Positions 1 to 12,951 of a stretch of 64,000 bases of DNA are shown one piece after another. Each line of letters begins with the position of its first letter. Position 1 is the first letter of the stretch. The notes beneath the pieces were generated by a model that was not told where the DNA came from, made no database searches, and saw only the letters and a program-made list of their open reading frames with translations. The stretch is from Acanthochlamys bracteata. Its lineage: Eukaryota; Streptophyta; Magnoliopsida; Pandanales; Velloziaceae. Both the position numbers and the translations under genes were made by a program. The stretch is from the NCBI GenBank assembly GCA_019914995.1, contig CM034130.1, positions 7,254,001-7,318,000 on the forward strand. The letters run 5' to 3'.

Positions 1-1198
1 TAGTCGCTTTCATGCTTATGATTTAGAGTATGTTTATGATTGTCACTTTACATGCTTATGTTTGCGGCGCACATTTGATCTGCTATTGTAGAAAATGACT
101 TATTTGTTTGTGGCTCAACGAAGGTATTTCTTTAGTTAGAGCACAATGGTGCAGTAGGATTCACGTAGCTGCCCCCATGTAGTGAGATGTGGCTTAGTTG
201 CTGTGTTGTTGTTGTTGTATGTCTGCGGTCTACATTCTTGTCTCTGTTATGAAATTCATGTTTGTGGTTTATGCTTTTGTTATCTAAAAGTAGAATTGGT
301 GATATAAAAAATAAACTGAAAGAGCTGGCTGGAGGTTGGGTCTCTGCCTCCTGTTGTACCTGTGCTACAAATGTTTTGAAAGTATCTAATAAAAAGAGAG
401 GCTTATGTAAATGCTTCTAGTCCCTTCCTGCATTTCCTTTTCTCTCCAATCTATATGGTTAAGCACTTTACAGAACATTCAAGTGGATATTCAATTTGTA
501 AGCACAACCTTTGAAATTTGAAATTTCTAACTGTTCTCAAAGCTGGTTCCCTCATTGGAAGGCTGAGGTTCTCTAGACTTATCCTTTTTGCCAATAGTTC
601 ATGTTGCAGATACCTGTTAGCTTCTGTTTAGTGTAAATACTACTTTGTAGAAAGTCCTGGATTATCAGGATACACTGATGAGAGGAAAACCCTTTTTTTT
701 TTGGTTCAGAAACTGTAAGAGAGAGTAGTTTAGCACATAAGTTTTTTACCCATGTTTGACGCGTATAAGTTGATTAAAATACAGTGGATTACCTGTGTCA
801 CATGAAATTTTTGGAATATCGTGCTTGGAATTTGGAGTCTCGGCTGGCCCTGTGTTAAATCTAAAAGTTGGGTTCTGGACTTATTCTGAAGTTTCTTGAA
901 TTTTGACTTCCTCAGATGAATGCTCGTATATTTCTAAGTGTATGGTTCTTATTACTACAATGACAATTGTACAGGATGCCTGACACTTGTTTCTGTATTA
1001 TGGTTCTATCTCCTTGGTGTATTAAACAAATTCTTGATTTAATAATCCTCTGCATGCCTTTCTCTTCTCAATTAAGCAAGCCTGTGGATTGGTTGCTGTA
1101 TTCTTTTGTGCTTTTTCAGTGTTAGACTTTGTTTGAGATTTTTTTTCCTTTTTTTGACTAATTAGCAAACTGATGCCTCTTTTTTTTTTTTCTTCCAG
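1..1198 (+). other. Probable intron of the SDG8-type gene
   Basis: T-rich sequence without a long reading frame. It ends in a polypyrimidine tract and CAG at 1196-1198, directly before the first recognisable SDG8-type exon. No donor site for this intron could be fixed, so the preceding exon is either outside the window or too short to recognise. Confidence 0.5.
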
Positions 1199-4116
1199 GT
1201 GTTAGACTTTCTTGCCCAGAAGGAGATCCTTACTCCTGAACACATGAATAGTGGTCCTCCATGTAGCGGAATGGAGAGGTAGGGGAATGCCTTCTTTTGT
1301 GTCACTTACATTATAGTGGGTATCGAGATTCAGCTATTAGAAATTAAATGATGTAATCATAATGTGACAATATAAAAACTTCGGCTGTCTGTATCTGTAT
1401 ATGATAGAACATTGTCCATCATAGCTAGTACTCTTGTGAAGTGCTCTCTCCTGCTGTTTCTTTGGGTACAAGCAAAGCTATAATAAAATTTTCCTAGCAT
1501 CATAACTGTTTGTGTTTTGTGCCCAAAATCATATCTCTAGACTTGTGATTAAAATGAAACTGTTACTGTTATTTCTTGTTTCTCAGGTCATGTTTTCAGG
1601 CTTTTAGTGAGAACGGATTATAATCATTTTTCCTAAAGATGAGTTTTTTATATGATTATGAATTTTTCTTGTATTATCTCTGATCTGGTTTTCTTGCCTG
1701 TGATGCAGCTTTAGAGAATCTATTCTGGGACTGACCAGGCATAATGATTCGAAGGTACTTCATCATCCTAAGGAGATTTCGTGAATCTTGAGTCTCGTTA
1801 TTCTATTTTGTTTCTTATTATCATTGGATTATTGTACTGTATCAATCACATTTATTCTCTAGTTGCCTCTTTCAATGATATTTCCTTTTTGACTTATTTT
1901 GAAACATTGATTAACTTGTGGCTCATAGATATGGGAATCTATGAAACATGCCAGGTGATCTTGGTGTTTACATAAACGTGAATACGCTAAGCAGTTCCCA
2001 TGTCTTTCCTATATGATTTTAGAGTTTCTTTCTTTCCTATAGTGGCTGGTGGATGTTGAAGCTTGCGAATCTTTTCATTTGGTCTTAGTAGGAATTTGGC
2101 ATGATATTCAGTAAATAGTAGACCTTTGTGCCCTACAAAAGTACAAATTATTCTTAGGAGCTATAATAAGGCTGGCATTTGTCGATCGTTTGTATTTGTC
2201 CTCTATTTTTACTGTTTCCAATCTTTAACGTTTGTCAATCATGAGTAAATTGTAAAATTCTATAAAAGCTTAGGAAATAGTTCTTTTGGCTGAATTATTA
2301 TTTTTTTCCAATTTTCTTGAATTATTTCAAAATTCGTGAAATTTGTGACTATACTTGTTAGATTTACTTACTGCAAAAGCAGTTTGTTCCTGCTTTCATC
2401 ACTTAGAATCATTATATAGTGCATAAAGAAAAGCTGGCTTTTGGACACAATTGACATTCTACATTTGCTGTATTTTGTGCCAATTCCCTTCTCCACCTTA
2501 GGTATAGCTGTCACAGAATTAGAGTATTTTGGACATCTTGATGCTGCAGTGGATAATTGAACATACAACAACTAAGTTCTCTAATGGGTGCCATAAGGGA
2601 GTGTCTGGTGTCATTCATGAGGAAATAGAGTATGGTGAGTCTATTGGATTGTGAGATGATGTTCAATGAAGCAGCAATGAGAAAATTTCATGGATAAGGA
2701 TTCTTGTGATTTCTGATAACCTCACCGAAGATGTTGTTTTTTATTCCTCACAGAAGATGTTGTTTTTCATTGTGATAATGTAGGAGCTAGGAGGTTTTGT
2801 TCCCACCTAATGAGATGCATTGGTTATGATATATTAGACTTTGACTTGTAGTTGATTTTGAAATTTCATTTGATAAAACTTACCTATAACTTATACTTTG
2901 GAGCTCTCTTTTACTTCGGAACCCTTCCTAAGTTGGATAGGGTGCACATGCCTGTCTTTCTTTTGTACTAATTGCTCGGTTGTTGATGTGGTTGCAGGTT
3001 CATCAAATTGCAAGGGACTTTAGAGATAAATACTTTCCGCGTAATATTAGGACAGAATTAGCAGGCAGCGGGGGATCCATGTTAGAACCACTGTATACCC
3101 AGTCCAAGTATCAGTCTTCGTTTTATCAAAACCGGTATGACCAGGTTGCAAGAAATTGTGATGTTGCGATCAGCTTAGGTGAAGGTATCAATACAGAAAC
3201 ATCTTCGTGCCAGTATGGGCCAGTTTGTGGCTCTGTGAGCATAACTGAAAGTTATCCTGCTAGTGGTTCTCGTATTAGGAAAAGGAAAAGCCAATGGGAC
3301 CAGGCACCGGATGATACAGGATCGGACTTCGCATCCTTGTGTAATGCTGGGAACAAGTATCTTAAAGGTGATGGGAGGCTTATTAATGACTTACAGATGG
3401 AAAACATGAGTCATGCTAAAGCCTCAAAGCACAAAATGGACAATTATAGGGAAGAAAATGGCTCTCATTGTCCTGGTGGTTCAAGTTATTCAAGAGAGCA
3501 GGGCATTGATGATGAAGCACCTCCTGGGTTCATAGCCCCTCCAGGATTCAGCTACTCCAGGACAGATCATTGCCTTGGGATGCCAACAGAATGTTCAGTG
3601 CCTAAAGATGTAGTTGTGGGACAACTGCAGGAAATATACTTGCCGCACCTCAGTGTGTCATATGGTGTGCCTGTAGCCATCAAGCAGCAGCTGGGAACTA
3701 CTGAACCAGGCAGTTGCCACTTCCATACAAGGTGGTCTGTAGCACCAGGCATGCCCTTCCATCCTTTTCCACCTTTGCCATCTTATCCTCGGGAAAATAC
3801 TACTTCAGCAACAGGTGATGACTCTAGTCATATGCTACCTTGTGATACCAATCATCATGCACAAGTTGCAAGTACTTCAATGTTATATAGAAAAAGGCCT
3901 AAGGATGGAAATGCCTCAGTGTCAAGATTACGTCACTATTCTCAAAGAGGTAGGTGGGTTTCAAAGAGCTCAGGAAAGAGGTTCTATAGACCCAGTCGGA
4001 GTAACAACAACCCATGGTTTAATGGGCATGGGCCTGCGCGCCCAATGGAAAAGAATGAGCATGGATTCAGAGGTAGTACTAGAGGAGGAGCTTCTAGCTT
4101 CGATGCATGGTCTTGA
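1199..4116 (+). CDS. SDG8: 3' part of an SDG8/ASHH2-type histone H3-K36 methyltransferase gene
   Basis: Three exons are seen: 1199-1278, 1709-1754 and 2998-4116 (stop TAA/TAG/TGA class, in frame at 4114-4116). The joins are GT-AG and keep frame (codon split AG|C at the first join). They give about 414 residues, the C-terminal part of a much longer protein whose SET region lies upstream of the window. The first exons encode VLDFLAQKEIL, then GPPCSGMESFRESI, then VHQIARDFRDKYFPR, which matches the conserved helical block near the C terminus of plant SDG8/EFS/ASHH2 as I remember it. After it come a basic stretch with KRKSQWDQAP, a DDEAPPGF motif followed by a second APPGF, and an Arg/Gly/Ser-rich tail. 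The family methylates H3K36 at transcribed genes and affects flowering time and defence. The family assignment is from recall of these motifs; no SET domain is visible here. The remaining upstream sequence (1-1198) behaves as intron. Confidence 0.75.
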
Positions 4117-6176
4117 GGAAGAGAGGGTTGTGAAATTCTTTCTAGATAGGTTGTTTATGGAGATTTTTATCTTTACCAGCTGCCGAAATATTTCAATGGC
4201 AGCAATTGATTGATTTGAGAAAAGCAGCATAGGATCCACAATAAGTGCTTCTCAGTGTACTTTTTAACTTATTACAGTTTATTTTCGAATGAAGATAGTC
4301 TAGTTTTCTTATCCTATCTGTTACATTCTCCTGAAGTTCTCATGTAAAAGGGGAAGGTTGAAGGTTGCTGCACCAATCTGTCATTGTACACATTGCTTTG
4401 ATACCTCCCTTCTAGTTTAACCTTTTGTTTTATTCTGGAACTGTGTGAACTTGATTGTCTTGGTTAATCTTGTCTTGCTTTCAAGCTTAGGGTTTTAGCA
4501 TATAGGCAGATTTAGAAAGCCACGCCACTTGATCATATAGGTTATATTAGATGCAGTGTATGGACGTTGTTTTAACTATATTCAGCATTTATTGTGATTT
4601 TCTGATTTTCGATAAAAATTTGAAGGTTTGTGCAGACAGCAATTGTAGGAATGACAGCAAGAAGAGGCACTGGGTGATACAGACAGGATATGTGAATAAA
4701 CGTTTCTGATATAGATCATCAGAAAAGGTGCGTTCATTCAACTTTGTTTTTCCTTTTTCTTTTTCCTAAGAGAAGTTCATTCTAATTGATGCCAACTGCT
4801 GCTACTCTTTTCACCAAAGCAAAAACTTTACTTGAAGCATAGGGTCAAAAACTGTTCTGTTGCATGACTTGGTTGTCCAATCTATTTCTGTGTATATGCG
4901 TCAATGTATGTATGCATGTATTTATTGTTATTTACATTTGCATGAGAATAGACCAGTAGGATCCACAGAAGGATGGTGTGCACTTCATCAGAATTTTATA
5001 AAATTTTTCATCACACCTTCCACAAGGTCAGAGCACCGACAGTGAACTGATCAACTTTCTTTTTGGAAATTTGGGTAGATTCGTAGCTTTTAATCGAGGT
5101 CTTATACTTAACAGCAATGTGTTGCTATCAGACATGACAGCTCTATTACCTTTCGGTTCTCATAAATGCTTTGGATGAGTGATGTTTCTCGTTTGGTCGG
5201 CCAATCTTTATCTGAAATTGACCTTGGCTATGGTTGAATCATAGAAATTTCAGGATTGAAATTGGCATATAAACCTATTAATACCCATAAATTTGTCTTA
5301 TATCCTGGTTTTTGTTATTATTGCCAAGTGTCAGATGGGATTTTAGTATATATCTTGTCTGTTTTCCTCACCACAACATGATCGATGTTCCTTGATGTTT
5401 AAGAATCTTTCATTAATTATTCCCATTGTTATGTAAATAGATCGTTCAGCAAGTTTTGAAATTCCATGTCACCAATTATAAGCCGATTTTCAAGCTGTCT
5501 GAAATCTGTAAGATATCTCACTATGGGTTTTCAGATTTAGTCTTGCACAAATTCCACACGCAAGATTGAAAATTCTTACCGAATGGTTGCCTTACTTTCT
5601 CTTGTAGTGTCTTGCCCAATACTCTTATCCGGTTATTTTTGCAGCTCTTATCTTGGTTCTATTCCTTTATTCGCAAGTAGACTTTCTATTGGAAATACAA
5701 CAGAAACTGGAAATGTTCAGAATGACAACGTTGATCAAAGGCACTCTTTTCAATTTTCAAGTAGTAAAAGTACAAGATATCAGAGTCTCTGTTGTCGAAC
5801 AAAGCTCACCCGACCATATATATCGAGTAAAATTTCAACTAAACGGACGACGCTTCTACCTCCAGAACAAGCTCAACAGATAAAAGTTAACGCAATTTGA
5901 AGGCTTCACAAAGAAAAAAGGCTACCGCACATACAATGGTTAACTAGTATTAACTCCCTATCCAACTCCTCACCCTTACCGACCGGAACCAGCATGAATA
6001 GCACGGAGATCGTCGACAGTCTCACAGATGCCTACCACAAACTTCCAATTTTGGGAAGGAGGAGGGTATCATGTACCACCTCTCATCCTAACCTGATGTA
6101 AATTCAACCACCAAAAAAGGATTACTGTACATCAACACTGAACATCAAGGGGGCAAAATGCAATAAGAGGGCAGCA
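4117..6176. other. 3' flank between SDG8-type gene and kinase gene
   Basis: The first few hundred bases are probably the 3'UTR of the SDG8-type gene. The two genes converge here. At 5653-5883 there is a 76-residue open frame on the plus strand with a balanced amino acid composition (it includes VVKVQDIRVSVVEQ and YRVKFQLNGRRFYLQNK); a second frame at 5583-5900 overlaps it. I do not recognise either, and no splice context makes them a convincing gene. Confidence 0.4.
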
Positions 6177-9100
6177 TCAGTCAAAGCTGGATGAACGGCT
6201 CCATCTACCTTTCAAGTATTCCTCTAATGAAGTGTTGGCTGTCATAAAATCGACTGTGGCCTCAACACTGCTGACGGAGGTTGAGTCATCCTCGTTGTCA
6301 AGTAGTGCCAAGTTGATATGAGAGTGGATATTAGAATCTTGGCATGGTGCTTCATCATCAAAATCCTCCAACTCTTCACAAGAACTTGCCACTGACCTCG
6401 CCCATGTTAGAGCGCCATCGTCTCCTTGGAGAAGCTTTGAAAGCTGAAGTAAAGGTTACACAATAAGTTTTACATCTTTTCTTAACTGAGATACTGAATA
6501 ACAGAGCAGAAAAGACACTTTGTAAATAAGTCTTCCTTACCAAGGCTATTCGAGGTCGAGAATGTGGTGAACGCCTTACACAGAGAGAAGCAGCTAATAT
6601 CATCCTTTCCATTTCATCATATTTGTAGTCATCACCAAGACATGGATCAACTAGTTCTGCAACATTTCCACCTTGTAGGATTGGTTTAGCCTGCAAGCAA
6701 ACCTATGTCAACCAGTTGTATTTGGTTCTGATCAACATCTTGGTAAAATATTGAACAGATACCAGCCGATGCATACCCATTTGGTCATTCTTATTTTTAA
6801 GTGAAAAAACAACAGAGTCATACAAAGATGATCGAGTTCTATAGATTTTATAAATAAGAAGCTGGTTTCATTTGGTTTCAGAAATGAGAGGTTACCCATA
6901 ATAAAAGGCTCTCCTGACCCTTAGAACCCCCTGTTGAAATGGCCTTTCTTCCAGTGATCAACTCAAGCAGCACAACACCAAAAGCATAGACATCTAATTT
7001 TTCAGTAACTTTTCCATACATGAAATATTCAGGGGCTAAGTACCTGTCATAAAAAAATGCCTCGTTATAAAGCTATTATGCCTAATCAGCAACAGTATGA
7101 CTTTGAAGCCATAAGCAAATACATTCACACACCCAAATGTTCCTGCAACATCAAATGATGTTATCTGTGAAGTTGATGATGCCCACTGAGCCAGACCAAA
7201 ATCTGACAACTAAAATGTGAAAACGATATGATTGTCAACATGTAGAGGCACATATTGTACATAAAGAATTTCACATAGAAGACTGAAAAATATAGAAATT
7301 CTCAAGTAAACCAATTGTAGAAATTCTCGGACCTGTGGCTCAAAATCATCAGAGAGAAGTATATTTGAGGATTTGACGTCCCTATGGATCACAGGTTGAC
7401 CGCTTCCCCCGCTGTGAAGATACTCGAGTGCCTCTGCAGTGCATATTGCAACTTTAAACCTCTCGAACCAACTGAGATTATCCTTCTCTCCTTCACCTAT
7501 TAGTGAATATTGCACAGCACATTAGGTTCATGGATAGGGAAAAGAAGGAAACGATTGAGGAAATAGTCTTTAACATATGGCAAATACCATGTAGGTTTTC
7601 CTCCAGATTGCCCCTAGACAAGAAGTCATAAACCAATAGGAGATTGTTGTTCTCGAAGCAAAACCCAAATAGAGAAACAATGTTCTTGTGATGCAGTGTT
7701 GTGATGATCTCAATTTCTTGAACAAATTCCTTCACCGCATCCTCAGATTTTTTCATGATTTTTACAGCTAGCTCCTTACCGTCTGAAAGATATCCCTTAT
7801 AGACACAACTGCTACCACCTTTCCCAATCAAATTCACTGCAGAAAACATGAAAACTGGACTCAGTAATGAACCTCTACAAGAACTTAAACTTTTAGCCTG
7901 CACAGGGGCTTCTAACCTGGTGAAAAATTTGATGTTGCGCGCCTGAGTTCCTTATAAGTGAAAACTCTGCATGTAGATGAATACTTCTCAGGAAGAGAAG
8001 CTAACTCCTCAGGGATCTTGCTGTCCTCCTCATTACTTTTGGCTGATATGCTAGACATATAAGAGTCCAAAGGAACAATAGCATTGCTTGCATTATTATA
8101 ACTTACTGTAGCACTTGTTTCTGCCTTTATGGTTTTCCAATCAGGATGGACTGCTGATGAGTACCGGCTAGGAAGCTGCATTGCCCATTGAACCACAGAA
8201 ACCTTGGATCTCTCTGATGATGATGCCTTACGGTCACTCAAGAATGACCTTCGAAGCAGAGGCCAACCATGCTTCAGTGCTGGCAACTCTCTGGCAGCTA
8301 CTGGCATCAAGGTTGAAGGATTCTCTGCTTTCTGGATGGGCACAATGGCCAATGATTCATCTTTCTTAGCCTCCTCGCTTGACTGCTTGGTTTCTATGGG
8401 AGAGCTCCCACTAGCACCAACCTTGTCATGATTCGATCGCGTTGCAGTTGTAACATTGGTCCCATAAATTGATTTCCTTGATAAGCTAGACTTCCTTGCA
8501 ACATTACTCTTCAAGTTTCTCAAGTGCTTGCTTGATGCTTGTCTAGCTAGTGCCATGAAGCAAGCAGGCTTCGCATGATCATGAGCTTTTGCTGGTACTG
8601 TAATTACCACCAAATCTCAGTAATAGAATAAGAAATTCAAATAAATTGGAAGTAATGGTATGGCTGAACTGCTAACCTATGGCTGTGGAAGACGGTGTTG
8701 ATGCTGCTTCTTTAGGGAATACAACCTTGCCGTTGCTCACTGCCATCACTGAGCAATCAGGAGTCAACTTCTTCGCACAGTACTGAGCTACTGAAGTGTA
8801 AGAGTACCTAAAATTATCATAATTCCATAACACAAAGATCGTAAGTATACATATTTAATGCAATGGATGAGGAGGATTATATCAGTAGCTCACCCGAAAG
8901 TTCGGCCGGATCTATTGACACCCAAGATGATCTTGGCAGCACTGCATGCACTTGCCTCTCGAACCAAAACCTTTCTAACCGATGAGCCACGGCATACCTT
9001 CATCTTGAGATCGATCTGAAACACATTGCTGGGTGATATCAGAAATCTGAAAAAAACAGATCACCAGAGATCTCATGCAAAAGAAGAAATGGGGAAAGTG

Positions 9101-9600
9101 AAAAAGAAGGAAAAATTTTTATCGAGAAAGAAAGAAGGAATACAATAATTTCACCTGCTTTAGATTACAGAAACCTTCGTATACGGCAAGAACGGAATCG
9201 AATGCTTTAACAAGAGCGAGCAAAGAAGAAGGATTCCCATCAAGGTGTGCAACACCTGCAATCCAAAAGCATTAAATAATAAAACGTTATGCAATCAAGT
9301 TCCCAAAATAAAAAATACTTATTAAAACATTCCAATCAAAAACAAGTTGTTCAGATCATATCTTTGAATGGGTAAGTTGCAATTTCACTCACCGGCTCCG
9401 GTAGCAGGAACTACATGAATAGCAATAACACGATCGCCGGCGGTAGCGACTTTAATAAGAGCCCAAGTCAATAATTCTTTGCTTTCCAAATCCATTCTAA
9501 CTCCAACAAGAATAGTTTTCCCTTCAAACTTTCCTTCTTCTTCTTCTTCTGTTCTTTTCTGCGACTCCATTGCTAGTTTATGATTCTTCTTTACTCTCAT
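6177..9600 (-). CDS. Receptor-like cytoplasmic kinase with N-terminal USP domain
   Basis: Eleven exons read on the minus strand: 9600-9393, 9255-9155, 9015-8894, 8807-8677, 8597-7917, 7836-7588, 7496-7333, 7209-7133, 7043-6896, 6690-6541, 6443-6177. All joins are GT-AG and in phase, giving 2298 nt (765 aa plus stop). The first ATG gives MRVKKNHK; a second in-frame ATG ten codons later (MESQKR) is an equally possible start. Residues about 25-170 form a universal-stress-protein/adenine-nucleotide alpha-hydrolase fold ([37 protein letters not shown]). A Ser-rich linker follows, then a kinase domain with [11 protein letters not shown] (P-loop), AVKIMKK (ATP lysine), [12 protein letters not shown] (catalytic loop, RD type), SDFGLA and [21 protein letters not shown]. 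No transmembrane segment or signal peptide is seen. This is the RLCK-VI-type architecture of At1g77280/At1g21590 (from memory); substrates are unknown. All key kinase residues are present. Confidence 0.92.
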
Positions 9601-9760
9601 TCTTCCAATTCAAATCAATCTTTCCTTCTTCTTTGCTGCAATGTTGTTCTAAGTGAGTCACAGAAGAAAGAAAGAGAGAGAGAGAGCGCTTCGGTGTTTA
9701 TGATAATCAGTGTTGCTACTCTCGCACACACATGGGTGGCGTGAGCGGAAACCAAACCAA
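9601..9760 (-). promoter_or_regulatory. 5' leader and core promoter region of the USP-kinase gene
   Basis: Upstream of the kinase ATG on the minus strand is a purine/pyrimidine-skewed leader. It contains a (GA)n run on the plus strand at about 9668-9686, which reads as a CT-rich leader in the gene's own direction, a usual feature of plant core promoters. No clear TATA box was fixed. Confidence 0.35.
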
Positions 9761-10409
9761 AGTTTCAAGCTTTGGTAGAGCTTTGTTTTCTTTTTCTGGT
9801 TTCTTCATGTGTTGTTGTGATCTCTCATTAATTAATTAAGAGAGTTAGTGGAGTTAACAGGGTTAAGAGGATTAGTTTGTTAGTGGGCTGTCTAGAATAG
9901 AAAAACAAAACATTAAAAGTGTTGAGATGATGAACGGTTACAACTTACAAGAAGAGAGATGGTCAAATGCGTTAATCTCTAATACTTTTTTTCTAAAATA
10001 TAAGTGTCAATTGTTTGACTGATTATGATTATTAAAATAAATAATTAATAATAATAGAAACTAAATTTATTGAAGAAATTTAATTAATGTAATCTAGGTT
10101 ATCTCGAATCGTTTCTAGAACTAATTTAATTAATTAAATATTATATTGATCATAATAAAGTAGTGAAGGATATAATTACTGAGTGCTCATTTGTGTACTT
10201 GAGGAGTTTCTTTTACTCAGTAGTTAATTACTAAAATATAAAACGACACACTATAGCTTGGGGCCCGCATGTTCTCCTAACTAGCAAAGACGTGATATAT
10301 CATGACGTTAAATAAAATAAAATACTTTTTTTAAATAATATGAGAAAAGAAAAGATGACGTCACCTGAATGGGCGTTCATTTTGATATCTTTTTGAAGGG
10401 GATCGATTG

Positions 10410-10900
10410 AGCGACTGTTTATGAATAAATTTTAAAATAAAAAATATTTCTATTTTATTTTAATAAATATATTTATTTGTTTATTAAATAATAATAATAA
10501 ATAATATAAAATTTTACTATTTAAAATTTTGTATATTTTTTGAAATTTAAATAAATTTATAAAACATTATAAAGTTTTTAAAAATATAAAATAATTATTT
10601 TCGAATAAGTTCTGCAAAACATCTTTTTTAAGTGAAGCAACGACGCGACGCGGTTGAAAATTACTTATAAAATAAAATTTTTTTAAAATAGAAAATATTT
10701 TTATTTTTTTGAAAAATATGTTTTATTTTTTTACTTTAAAAAAATAAAAATACGTAATAAAAAATTTTATTTATAGAATTCTTTTATATTTTAAACTTTA
10801 AATAAATTTTTATATATTTATATAATACTAGAAAACGTGAAATACATAAAAATTAAAAAATATTTTTTAAAACGCTCCGACAAACGCGCTCAACCGGTAT
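10410..10900. repeat. Two head-to-tail copies of an AT-rich MITE-like repeat
   Basis: Two units of roughly 230 bp share the same order of blocks: a TTTTAAAATA(A)AAAATATTT block, then TTTTACTATT/TTTTATTTAT, then TTTATAAAACATTATAA-like sequence. Each starts and ends near GC-richer edges (GCGACTG, GACGCGACGCGG, CGCTCCGACAAACGCG). The same block order recurs at 14700, 23300, 40050, 41060, 48790, 49410 and 49880. No protein is encoded, and target duplications could not be fixed. Confidence 0.45.
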
Positions 10901-11124
10901 TGGCGCGTTTTCCGCTCCAGTCCCTAGTCTCATCACGTGAATTTCACAGCACAAGAAACAAAATTAATAAAAACATTAATTTCTAATTAAAACCAAAATA
11001 AATCGTCTTTTATTTATTTATTTTATAAATAAAATTCGTTGTATATTTTAGTGGTCGAAAGTGGAGCGTGAAAGCAGCAATGGCGCCGCGAACTTTTCCC
11101 GCCAATAAAAGACGTTTATTTAGG

Positions 11125-11400
11125 ATGTGTTTAGTTTGAATTAAACTTATTTTTAAAATTAAAATATTTAATAAAAAATGATTTTTATATAATTTTATAT
11201 TAATAGTAAATTTTTAAATAATAATAAAAAATTATTTAAAATTTTTATTTATTTTATATTAAAAATAAGTTTAAAAAAATAAAATTTAAAATGATGGTAA
11301 AATGTCCGGAAACTTTATAAAACATAAATTTAATAAAAATAAATTTAAATAATTATAAAATTTTAAATAAAAATTAATTTGAAGTAAAATAAACATTCAA
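11125..11400. repeat. AT-rich MITE-like element
   Basis: The element begins near GGATGTGTTTAGTTTGAATT and ends near AATTTGAAGTAAAATAAACATTC, loosely inverted ends (GTGTTTA / TAAACA). Its interior is built from TTATTTTTAAAATTAAAAT-type blocks resembling the element at 23303-23741. It is non-coding. The boundaries are approximate. Confidence 0.35.
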
Positions 11401-12184
11401 ATTATGAAAGTTTTTCCCTGGCACTCATTGGACTCTTTTTTTTTTCCTGATAAATAAATAAGCAGCACTGTTTCATTCCATATCTTACGAAGGAGAACAG
11501 AGAGCAGTTACTTCTTAAGCATGCAAAATGAAACAAAATAGAACATACATTATAGTGCAAAGAGGAACACACACAAGCCGTTGTTGTACGTTCTACCCTG
11601 CTACACAAATACATGTTTCTTTAAAAATATATAAATTTTTATCAAATCATTCGTTGCATATGCTACGGTTAAAGATATGTGTCGGTTTTCATTATTATTA
11701 GTATTGTTTTTAATATTACTCTCATTAATAAATAAAATGGTACGGTTAAAAATATGTATCAGTTTTACTGAACTTTATTTTTTTTAGCAGATTTCAAGCT
11801 CGAATTATTTTTATTTTTATACCAAATTTTACTAAATATCAAAACTTTATTCCATATATATTTCACATTTCAATTTCTAATCCAAATTTTATTCCACTGA
11901 ACTTTATTTTTCAGTGAATTCTATCTATGGGAAACTAACTTTTATAAATTTTAGTTTCGAGAAACTAAAACATGTTTTAGGAAAACTTTATATATGCTTT
12001 AAATTTAACTTTTCGCCAAAAATTCTACTTTTAACTCATTTTTATAAAATATAAATACAAAAATTAACCTCAACTTTTCAGCCAAAAATTTAGTTTTCAA
12101 TAACAATATTTTAAACTAAAATTTCTTTTTTTGAACGTCCTTTTAATAAAAAATATAACAAAATTTTAATTCACTTTTATTCAT

Positions 12185-12951
12185 AGTTGCCAGACTCGGA
12201 CCGATCCGTCCGGATCGATCCGGACGGTAAATCGGTCCGGATTTGCAAAATGACCGTTTATACAATCGATCTATTTCAACCCGGTTTGATCCGTTTTGAC
12301 CCTCTTTAATTCGGTCAATCCGCCAGTCCGGATCAAATCGGATTGAAAAATTTTTTTAAAATTAATTAAAAATTTTTTTAAAAATGACATACTTATGCAA
12401 AAATAATTATTAATAGTCTTATGTTGAAAAATAATATGTAATTTAGATTTTGTATTTGGATGTAATAATGCAAAAATATAATTGATTATGATATTTGTAA
12501 ATATCAATTACTAGTGATTTTTAAATTTTTATATTATAAAATATTTAAATTCAAATATGTATACCTAAAAAGTTAGTTATATCTCTTTTATGATTTATCT
12601 ATTTTATGGTTTTATTTTTTTCTAATCTCTAATTTATTTAAATATTTTTCATTATAAATTTTAGTTGGTATTATTATTGTTAGTAGTGACAATTATGGTG
12701 GCAATATTTTAATTTTCGCTGTGATATTATTTCTGTTGTTGTTGATAGTAATTCCATAATAGAAATACTTTAATATTTTGTTATGATTGCTATTGCTATT
12801 ATTATTGATAGTATTATTATCAGTAGATTTTTTACTATAATAATAATCATTATTAGTTAAAAATACTTTAATATTATTGATCCGATAGTTTGATCCGAAA
12901 ATCGTGACTCGGACAGTTTTTCGGTTAATATCCGGTCCGATTTTTACAACT
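12185..12951. repeat. Non-autonomous DNA transposon with CGGACCG-rich inverted ends
   Basis: The left end reads AGTTGCCAGACTCGGACCG. The right end, read in reverse complement, starts AGTTGTAAAAATCGGACCGG. The two share AGTTG and TCGGACCG in register. Both ends hold clustered GATCCG/CCGGAT words, while the 550 bp in between are AT-rich and non-coding. The flanks (TTTTATTCA and TTTTAAATA) could be a worn 9-bp target duplication, which would suit a Mutator-type element, but this is weak. Confidence 0.5.

Noticed and set aside
3567-3752. Minus-strand frame opposite the SDG8 last exon
   Set aside because: Shadow of a real coding exon; no splice or start context.
8181-8431. Plus-strand frames opposite the kinase linker exon
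   Set aside because: Antisense shadows of the Ser-rich exon.
12271-12507. 78-residue minus-strand frame
   Set aside because: Lies in an AT-rich non-autonomous transposon; Ile/Asn/Lys-rich chance frame.
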